From positions 1-9,996 of the forward strand of contig CAMNNN010000036.1 of the NCBI GenBank assembly GCA_946545505.1: a stretch of 9,996 nucleotides of DNA. The letters are read 5' to 3'. The notes below the pieces were generated by a model. That model saw only the letters and a list, made by a program, of their open reading frames with translations. It was not told the DNA's origin and ran no database searches. The position numbers were made by a program, and so were the translations under genes. Below are positions 5,863 through 9,996 of this stretch, piece by piece. The stretch is from an uncultured Clostridia bacterium. Its GTDB lineage: Bacteria > Bacillota > Clostridia > Saccharofermentanales > Saccharofermentanaceae. Each line of letters begins with the position of its first letter. The stretch's first letter is position 1.

Positions 5863-6513
5863 ATGAAAAAATTATTGTCCGTTTTACTGATCACAGCACT
5901 CGGAGCTTCCGTACTTACGGCTTGCTCTTCAGAGCCCGCTGAGACATCGGCAGCTCCTGAAGAGACTGTAATCGAGGAGCAGGCTCCTGCAGCTTCAGGT
6001 GATTTCTCTTATGAGATGACAGCAGACCTCACAAGCCTTTTCGATGCAGCCATGGAGAACTACGTAGGCGTTAACTACGAGCCCGTAGTTTATCTCGGAA
6101 CGCCCTCATCGAATCCTCTCGGAAGCAGCTTCCTGTGCAAGGCTACAGCCGTAGTACCTGACGCTGTTCCCTACTGGGCTATCGTTACAGTTCAGGATGT
6201 AGGCGACACCGTATCTGTAGAAGACGTTAAGGTTATCGATTATGCAGCATCTTCAAGTGCAAACACTGCAGTTCTTGCAGACGACCAGGGCGAGCCTTTG
6301 CTCGGAGGTTGGGAAGACGCAGCAGCTGAAGATCTTACAGGCGATATCATTCCTGAAGATGTAGTACCCGTTGCAGTACTTGCAAGCCAGGTTGTTTCCG
6401 GAATGAACTACTGCTGTCTCGTATGCAATGACGGAAGCTGGAACCTCGTATATGTTTACCAGGATCTCCAGGGCGGCGCTGACGTAACAAATTCAGTAGC
6501 ACTCGACTTCTGA
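5863..6513 (+). CDS. Lipoprotein with two cystatin-like half-repeats
   Basis: This 216-residue exported lipoprotein has a Lys-start signal peptide, a lipobox VLTAC with lipidated C21, and a low-complexity Ser/Ala/Glu/Pro linker (about 22-45). The rest contains two related units. Both have a PVxxL stretch, an (F/C)L(C/V)-type strand, and a W-containing strand (YWAIVTVQD and SWNLVYVYQD). The second unit has GGW (148-150) and QVVSG (176-180) followed by MNY. These match two of the three cystatin contact elements: the N-terminal Gly and the QxVxG loop. The third (Pro-Trp hairpin) is not at its usual distance. A cystatin-like fold is likely; protease inhibition is only a possibility. ATG 5863 is preferred because AGGTG (5850-5854) sits 8 nt before it; GTG 5854 falls inside that site. 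A hairpin follows the stop codon. Confidence 0.8.
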   Translation: MKKLLSVLLITALGASVLTACSSEPAETSAAPEETVIEEQAPAASGDFSYEMTADLTSLFDAAMENYVGVNYEPVVYLGTPSSNPLGSSFLCKATAVVPDAVPYWAIVTVQDVGDTVSVEDVKVIDYAASSSANTAVLADDQGEPLLGGWEDAAAEDLTGDIIPEDVVPVAVLASQVVSGMNYCCLVCNDGSWNLVYVYQDLQGGADVTNSVALDF

Positions 6514-6550
6514 TAACAGTATTCAGAAACTGATCTGTTAAGACTTTAAG
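6514..6550 (+). terminator. Candidate weak terminator after the lipoprotein gene
   Basis: TAACAG (6514-6519) pairs with CTGTTA (6535-6540), with an inner CAG/CTG stem (6524-6526 with 6530-6532) closing an AAA loop. The hairpin starts right at the stop codon. Only a weak T-bearing tract (AGACTTTAAG) follows, so termination may be partial. The 5'-TAACAG also provides a second in-frame stop. Confidence 0.4.
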
Positions 6551-6569
6551 CCTCCCGCGGATATCTGAT

Positions 6570-6598
6570 TAGTCCATAATATAAAAAAGGGCTATAAT
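6570..6598 (+). promoter_or_regulatory. Candidate promoter of the FecR-domain gene
   Basis: A perfect -10 box TATAAT lies at 6593-6598. The hexamer 17 bp upstream (TAGTCC, 6570-6575) matches TTGACA poorly, at 3 of 6 positions. Transcription would begin near 6605, just before AGGGGG (6608-6613) and the ATG at 6622, giving a very short leader. This suggests the FecR gene has its own promoter and is not only read from the lipoprotein gene. Confidence 0.5.
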
Positions 6599-6621
6599 GA
6601 TATCTGCAGGGGGCTTTTAAC

Positions 6622-7677
6622 ATGAGTTTTTACGGACGCGGAAGATACTCTACAACTAAGAAGATCCTATTCGGATTAACGATCGTTCTGCTCGGCGCAA
6701 TCATCGCATGCGTCATCTATCTTACGAGGGATTATTATTCCAAGAGCATGGTTGTCGTAACTTCCACGGGAACTGTTACTTTCGCTGATTCCACAGGCCA
6801 TGTTAAATCCTACGACAACGGCAAAAGACTCAATACCGGCGACTGCATCCTGACAGGAAGCGACGGCACGGCTTCTATCGCTATAGACAACCGTAAGATG
6901 GTAACCATCGAGAACGACAGCCTCATCTCCATCACCAAGAACGGCAGCACAGCAGCAGTAGAGATCAGAAGCGGCGGTCTGTTCTTCGAGAACGGCGCTT
7001 CCCTTCCCGCAGGCGAGTCTTTCACGATCACATGCGGCTTTCTCGACATCAATGCCGGCAGATCGTCAGGCTACGTTCATCTTAACGGCGACGGTTCCGT
7101 CGAACTCATCCTCACATCAGGAAATATCACCGCCACATGCAAGGATCCTGCTACGGGCGCTGTAGGCGAATTAAACGTCATTGCAGGACAGAAGATAACG
7201 ATTACCGGTACTAACGGAATAGAAGCCCTCTCAGAGCCTCTGACGGAATACGACTTAAGTGACTTCCTTCTTATGTGCATGCTCGACCGATGGGAACTTC
7301 GTGATTCCATCTGCACTGCTACAGGATGGAGCAACGAGATCCTTGTAGGACTCGGTGACGGTTCGATCTATATAAGAGAAACTGAGGAGACGGAAGAAAC
7401 TGCTGAGACATCCTCTGAAGCAACACCTTCACCTACTCCCCGTCCGACTGCAACGCCCACACCTGAGCTCGAAGTCGTACCTGATGCAGCACCCGCACAG
7501 CCTGTCGTAAATCCCGTACAGCCCGAGCCTGTTGTAGAAACTACAGCTGCAACTGAGGCGCCCGCTCCGACGGAAGCTACCACTGCTCCCACAGAGGCTA
7601 CCGAGGCACCCGCAGAACAGCCGGCAGAACAGCCCGCAGAACAGCCCGCCGAGCAGCCTGCGGAACAGCCCGCTTAA
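6622..7677 (+). CDS. Membrane-anchored FecR-domain protein with Pro/Thr/Glu-rich and AEQP-repeat tail
   Basis: This 351-residue protein has a short basic cytoplasmic tip, one membrane helix (about 15-35) and an extracytoplasmic FecR-type beta domain (about 43-200). The FecR signature is the run LNTGDCILTGSDGTASIAI (70-88) followed by VTIENDSLISI (94-104), the usual GD-x-TG-G-A-S-I pattern. From about residue 250 the chain is low complexity: a Glu/Thr stretch, PTPRPTATPTP, then Pro/Ala/Thr/Glu repeats ending in five AEQP units. Such tails typically cross or contact the cell wall. In Gram-negative bacteria FecR relays siderophore signals to a sigma factor, but here no ECF sigma gene is adjacent, so a structural or sensing role is equally likely. 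The start is ATG 6622 with AGGGGG 8 nt before it. Its stop is 4 bp from that of the convergent alkD-like gene. Confidence 0.82.
   Translation: MSFYGRGRYSTTKKILFGLTIVLLGAIIACVIYLTRDYYSKSMVVVTSTGTVTFADSTGHVKSYDNGKRLNTGDCILTGSDGTASIAIDNRKMVTIENDSLISITKNGSTAAVEIRSGGLFFENGASLPAGESFTITCGFLDINAGRSSGYVHLNGDGSVELILTSGNITATCKDPATGAVGELNVIAGQKITITGTNGIEALSEPLTEYDLSDFLLMCMLDRWELRDSICTATGWSNEILVGLGDGSIYIRETEETEETAETSSEATPSPTPRPTATPTPELEVVPDAAPAQPVVNPVQPEPVVETTAATEAPAPTEATTAPTEATEAPAEQPAEQPAEQPAEQPAEQPA
7612..7671 (+). repeat. Five tandem 12-bp repeats encoding AEQP
   Basis: Five units of GCN-GAR-CAG-CCN run back to back at the end of the FecR gene, followed by one Ala codon and TAA. The units differ at several third codon positions (GCA/GCC/GCG, GAA/GAG, CCC/CCG/CCT), so the peptide is conserved more than the DNA. 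The tract could change copy number by slippage. Confidence 0.9.
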
Positions 7678-7681
7678 TCAT

Positions 7682-8374
7682 TTACTTCTTGATCTTGAGA
7701 GTACGAAGGTATGCCTTCTGCTCGTCTGTAATCCTGTAACTTTCTATGGATTTTTGGATCGCTTTGTTATGTGTCCACACATCGAGTTTTCTCTCCTCGA
7801 TAAAGGGGATCACAGCGTCATACTGCTTGGCAAGTGCCGTAGCAAAATACCAGGCGATCATCATGTTTACATAGTATTCGTCAGACCTGATCTTACTTAC
7901 CATCACGGGATACTTCACATCAAAATCCTCATCCAGGAAATGCTCCATAAGCATGCCTACGCCGAACCTTACAGTGTAGGTATCCTTTGACTTGATCCAC
8001 ATTCTTATATGCTTCAGAAGATCAGTCTTATTCTTCTTAAAAACCTTCGGCGACATCTGATCGCAGGTAGCCCAGTTGTTAACATACGGCAGGAATGCCT
8101 CGAGCCTTGCCATCGCGTCATCGTAGTTCTTAATCCCTGCGATTATGAATGCATGAAGCTGATTCTCATCAAAATACTTATGAGGCAGTTCATCAAGGAA
8201 TTGTCCGATATCCTCTCTCCTGCTGAGCTCCTTGGCATATGCCCTTAACTGAGGCGTTCTGACACCTATAACGGCATCCGCATCCACTGTCGGAATTATC
8301 TTGGCCTGAAGATCTTTATACTCAAGATCCTGTTCAAGGTAAAGTGTCTTAACTATTTCATCCGTGATACTCAT
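7682..8374 (-). CDS. AlkD-type DNA alkylation repair glycosylase
   Basis: This 230-residue protein belongs to the HEAT-repeat DNA alkylation repair family, whose members excise N3- and N7-alkylated purines without base flipping. Family signs are GVRTPQLR (37-44), NNWATCDQM (99-107), VRFGVGMLM (135-143) and NMMIAWYFA (170-178). The active-site aromatic and acid residues of AlkD (W109, D113, R148 and W187 in Bacillus cereus) appear to correspond to W101, D105, R136 and W175. That mapping is by motif spacing, not by alignment. The start is ATG 8372-8374, since AAGGAGG (complement of 8385-8391) lies 10 nt upstream; the longer frame from 8401 would begin upstream of that site. The start overlaps the stop of a truncated upstream reading frame as ATGA, and a near-consensus promoter lies just upstream. 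Confidence 0.9.
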   Translation of the reverse strand: MSITDEIVKTLYLEQDLEYKDLQAKIIPTVDADAVIGVRTPQLRAYAKELSRREDIGQFLDELPHKYFDENQLHAFIIAGIKNYDDAMARLEAFLPYVNNWATCDQMSPKVFKKNKTDLLKHIRMWIKSKDTYTVRFGVGMLMEHFLDEDFDVKYPVMVSKIRSDEYYVNMMIAWYFATALAKQYDAVIPFIEERKLDVWTHNKAIQKSIESYRITDEQKAYLRTLKIKK

Positions 8375-8496
8375 ACAAGCGATGCCTCCTTGAGAATACA
8401 ATAAGTATAACCGTCCTCTGTGTATGTATCAAAGGTACCCGTTACATATATAATCTCATTGTCCTCAGGGTAGTCGCCGCGCTTACTGATGTATAA
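8371..8496 (-). pseudogene. Truncated C-terminal fragment of an unidentified (OB-fold-like) protein upstream of alkD
   Basis: On the - strand a frame ending in TGA at 8371-8373 encodes about 40 residues with strong coding character, including SKRGDYPEDNE, YVTGTFDTYTEDG and YTYCILKEASLV. This looks like the last two or three strands of a small beta-barrel (OB-like) domain found at the C-terminus of some exported clostridial proteins. That family link is from memory of the pattern and is tentative. The frame stays open further upstream but there it runs antisense to the phosphoesterase gene and loses protein-like character, so the 5' part of the gene is missing. Its TGA overlaps the alkD ATG (ATGA), the usual sign of an operon pair, so it is probably the remnant of the former upstream gene. 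It now holds the alkD promoter and ribosome site. Confidence 0.5.
8404..8432 (-). promoter_or_regulatory. Near-consensus housekeeping promoter for the alkD-type gene
   Basis: Read on the - strand, TTGATA (complement of 8427-8432) and TATACT (complement of 8404-8409) are separated by exactly 17 bp. Each matches its sigma-A consensus hexamer at 5 of 6 positions. Transcription would begin near 8397, some 23 nt before the alkD ATG and just ahead of its AAGGAGG site. It lies inside the truncated coding fragment. Confidence 0.65.
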
Positions 8497-8497
8497 T
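8492..8497 (+). promoter_or_regulatory. -10 box placing the phosphoesterase transcript start at its ATG
   Basis: A perfect TATAAT ends 9 nt before ATG 8507, so transcription should begin within a few bases of the start codon. No Shine-Dalgarno site is present, which points to a leaderless mRNA. No good -35 hexamer is seen at 16-18 bp. The box rules against the upstream in-frame ATG at 8489. Confidence 0.5.
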
Positions 8498-8506
8498 GGT
8501 TTTATT

Positions 8507-9217
8507 ATGAAAGTGCTTGTTATTCCTGACGTACACCTGAAACCTTCAATGTTTGACCGGGCAACGGTCCTTCTTAAAGACGGGATCGCGGACAGGGCCG
8601 TATGTCTCATGGATCTTCCGGACGATTACAAGCAGGAATACAACATTGAACTTTATGAGAGCACCTACGACCGTGCCGTCAAGTTCCAGAAGGACTTCAA
8701 CGATACACTGTGGTGTTACGGCAACCACGACTTAAGTTATGTATGGAACAGACTCGAGACGGGCTTCTCACCTTACGCCATAAGCACAGTAAACAACAAG
8801 CTTAACCGCCTTAAGTGCAGTCTGCCGTCACTGTCGCAGATAGCATACATACACAGAGTGGATAATGTTCTTTTCGCGCACGGCGGACTTACACAAAGCT
8901 TCGTAAACCGTTATGTGGAACCCGACAAGCGAGGCGATGCTGACAGGATAATCAGAGCCGTAAACAGGCTCGACAGCGATATCATGTGGCGCGAGGAGTC
9001 CCCATTGTGGTTCAGACCGCAGTACTCAGACGAAGAGATGTACGGAGAGCACGAATTCACGCAGGTCGTCGGCCACACGCCGGTGAAGCGTATATTCAAG
9101 AACAGAAATGTCATCTCATGCGACGTGTTCTCCCGGTATCAGGACGGAACAAATATCGGCACATGCGAATACGCTGTTATCGACACGGTAACAGGCGGAT
9201 TCACGACAGCGAAGTAA
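8507..9217 (+). CDS. Calcineurin-like metallophosphoesterase
   Basis: This 236-residue cytosolic enzyme hydrolyses phosphate mono- or diesters with two metal ions. The family motifs appear in order: DVH (8-10), MDLPDD (35-40) at the place of GDxxD, GNHD (72-75), a histidine in FAHGG (H125), and GHTP (189-192). The last motif and the HGG site are typical of the PPP/ApaH-type branch. The second motif has Met instead of the usual Gly, while its metal-bridging Asp (D36) is kept. The substrate is unknown; proteins or small nucleotides are both seen in this branch. Start choice rests on TATAAT just upstream, which makes ATG 8507 the first codon on the mRNA. It is divergent from alkD and its stop is 7 bp from the next, convergent gene. 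Confidence 0.88.
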   Translation: MKVLVIPDVHLKPSMFDRATVLLKDGIADRAVCLMDLPDDYKQEYNIELYESTYDRAVKFQKDFNDTLWCYGNHDLSYVWNRLETGFSPYAISTVNNKLNRLKCSLPSLSQIAYIHRVDNVLFAHGGLTQSFVNRYVEPDKRGDADRIIRAVNRLDSDIMWREESPLWFRPQYSDEEMYGEHEFTQVVGHTPVKRIFKNRNVISCDVFSRYQDGTNIGTCEYAVIDTVTGGFTTAK

Positions 9218-9224
9218 TTGAGAT

Positions 9225-9710
9225 TTAACCTAACTCCTTAGCCTTTCTGGCCTTATCTACAGCCTGACGGCTCTCGGCAGTAAGTGTGATGGAGGCAATA
9301 TTGATAGACTTGGCTTCGATATTCTTCTCCTTAAGAGCATCAGTACATGCCTTGTTGATGCTGATTACCTGACGGTTAAGATCCTTGTAGGAAACCTTAT
9401 CGTTACCGCAGGCCATGAGCTCTTTCTTGATGGACATTGTGATGATGCTGCTTACGAAGTCCTGGCCCTTGGGATCCTTGGCCCAGCTCTCGGACTTAAC
9501 TTCTGCAAATCCGTTGAACATTACCTCGACAGAACCGAACTCGGGATCATAGTAAGGCATATTATCTGAGAACTTAACCTTGAAAGTATCAGGTGAAGCG
9601 ACAGGTGCCGATTTGATCGGTGCCGGAGCCGGCTTGGACTGTGAGGGTGCGGGAGTTGCCTTAGCAGAAGGCTGCTCCATCATGTTCTTGAATGCATCTA
9701 ATAAACCCAT
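9225..9710 (-). CDS. Small hypothetical protein with weak SPFH/Band-7-like C-terminal part
   Basis: This 161-residue protein has a short N-terminal helix (MGLLDAFKNMMEQ), a Pro/Ala/Ser/Lys-rich linker (about 14-40) and a globular part (41-161). The globular part starts with YYDPEFGSVEVMFNGFAEVK (53-72), then an alpha-rich stretch, and ends with SINIASITLTAESRQAVDKA. DP-x-FG followed by a conserved-looking helical region and an I-xSI-x-L stretch recalls SPFH/Band-7 (stomatin-like) domains of the type found in bacterial SPFH proteins, but it is short and the match is weak. No signal peptide or membrane helix is seen. GGGAG (complement of 9720-9724) lies 9 nt before ATG 9708-9710. The gene has its own candidate promoter with a palindromic operator and is not simply read from the upstream membrane-protein gene. 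Confidence 0.6.
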   Translation of the reverse strand: MGLLDAFKNMMEQPSAKATPAPSQSKPAPAPIKSAPVASPDTFKVKFSDNMPYYDPEFGSVEVMFNGFAEVKSESWAKDPKGQDFVSSIITMSIKKELMACGNDKVSYKDLNRQVISINKACTDALKEKNIEAKSINIASITLTAESRQAVDKARKAKELG

Positions 9711-9730
9711 TTCTCTTTTCTCCCGGTAAA

Positions 9731-9747
9731 CATGTAAAATTTACATG
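9731..9747. promoter_or_regulatory. Perfect 17-bp palindrome, probable operator
   Basis: CATGTAAA-A-TTTACATG is an 8+1+8 bp perfect inverted repeat. It overlaps the expected transcription start of the 9225-9710 gene, right after an extended -10 element, where a bound dimeric repressor would block initiation. I do not recognise the regulator. TGTAAA-n-TTTACA is not a consensus I can assign with certainty. Confidence 0.6.
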
Positions 9748-9750
9748 ACA

Positions 9751-9759
9751 ATAATAGCA
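9751..9759 (-). promoter_or_regulatory. Extended -10 promoter for the 9225-9710 gene
   Basis: Read on the - strand, TGC followed by TATTAT (complement of 9751-9759) is an extended -10 element, matching TGn plus TATAAT at 5 of 6 positions. No good -35 box is seen 16-18 bp upstream, which extended -10 promoters tolerate. The start near 9744 falls in the palindrome. Confidence 0.45.
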
Positions 9760-9794
9760 CATAACACTCATAGCTGAAAGTTACATATTACGGA

Positions 9795-9995
9795 TCAGGT
9801 AAATGTTATTCCTATTAATGACAGCAGTCTTGCCGTAAGCAAAACAACTTCACATGCAATTACCACAGGAGCGATTCCCTTCGGATCAGGCTTATGCTTA
9901 TCAGTCAGTCTTACTGCAACAGCAAGTGTTATAAATATCATTCCAAAGTATGTAAAGCATGACGTTCTATATTCAGAAATGTAAAGAGTAGGAGA
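9795..9995 (-). CDS. C-terminal part of an unidentified membrane protein (5' end outside window)
   Basis: Reading from the right edge to TGA (9795-9797) gives 66 residues without a stop. The partial protein has two likely membrane helices, FGMIFITLAVAVRL and GIAPVVIACEVVLLTARLL, separated by a charged loop TDKHKPDPKG. The frame has normal coding character and is too short and start-less to be called by a simple ORF search. I do not recognise a family. The 84-bp gap to the next - strand gene holds that gene's own promoter and operator, so the two are probably separate transcription units. Confidence 0.65.
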   Translation of the reverse strand, partial: SPTLYISEYRTSCFTYFGMIFITLAVAVRLTDKHKPDPKGIAPVVIACEVVLLTARLLSLIGITFT

Positions 9996-9996
9996 G

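Noticed and set aside
7368..7592. 74-codon - strand frame rich in Gly, Val and Ala
   Set aside because: It is the antisense of the Pro/Thr/Glu-rich FecR tail, and its repetitive content follows from that sequence.
8375..8401. Longer alkD start with MYSQGGIAC extension
   Set aside because: The AAGGAGG site lies inside this extension and serves ATG 8374. The extension is also not like the family N-terminus.

Overview
The window looks like the chromosome of a Gram-positive member of the Clostridia (Firmicutes). It has intermediate G+C, Shine-Dalgarno sites of the AAGGAGG type, a lipoprotein with a lipobox, a membrane-anchored FecR protein with a Pro/Thr/Glu-rich tail, and DNA-repair proteins of types common in clostridia. 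No rRNA, tRNA, CRISPR array, transposase or phage module was seen. Genes are tightly packed, many neighbours overlap or lie within 10 bp, and no gene-free stretch exceeds 300 bp. The taxonomic call is inference from protein style only.

Left part (1-3796, + strand): the tail of an unidentified secreted or surface protein is followed by a CHASE2-type membrane adenylate cyclase. Its last codons overlap a cytosolic fusion of a metallo-beta-lactamase (MBL) fold, a GAF domain and a GGDEF diguanylate cyclase. A cAMP-type cyclase and a diguanylate cyclase are therefore translationally coupled. The GAF domain carries an NK-F-type motif like that of cyclic-nucleotide-binding GAFs. This is the most interesting unit of the window: a possible relay in which an outside signal changes cAMP and cAMP tunes c-di-GMP. 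The relay is a hypothesis, not something the sequence proves.

Middle part: a - strand pair (3874-5324) holds a DEDDh exonuclease with a C-terminal topoisomerase-type zinc ribbon and a downstream protein resembling AlkZ-related clostridial proteins. Then, on the + strand, come a small unidentified protein (5463-5729), a possible 32-codon ORF that shares a short motif with it and contains competing hairpins, a lipoprotein with two cystatin-like half-repeats (5863-6513), and a FecR-domain membrane protein with an AEQP repeat tail (6622-7677).

Right part: an AlkD-type DNA glycosylase (7682-8374, -) and a calcineurin-like phosphoesterase (8507-9217, +) diverge. Between them lies a truncated C-terminal gene fragment that overlaps the alkD start as ATGA and contains a near-consensus promoter for alkD; the phosphoesterase appears to be leaderless. 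A small protein with a weak SPFH/Band-7 resemblance follows (9225-9710, -), preceded by an extended -10 element and a perfect 17-bp palindrome that look like a regulated promoter. The window ends inside a - strand membrane protein (9795-9995) that lacks its start.
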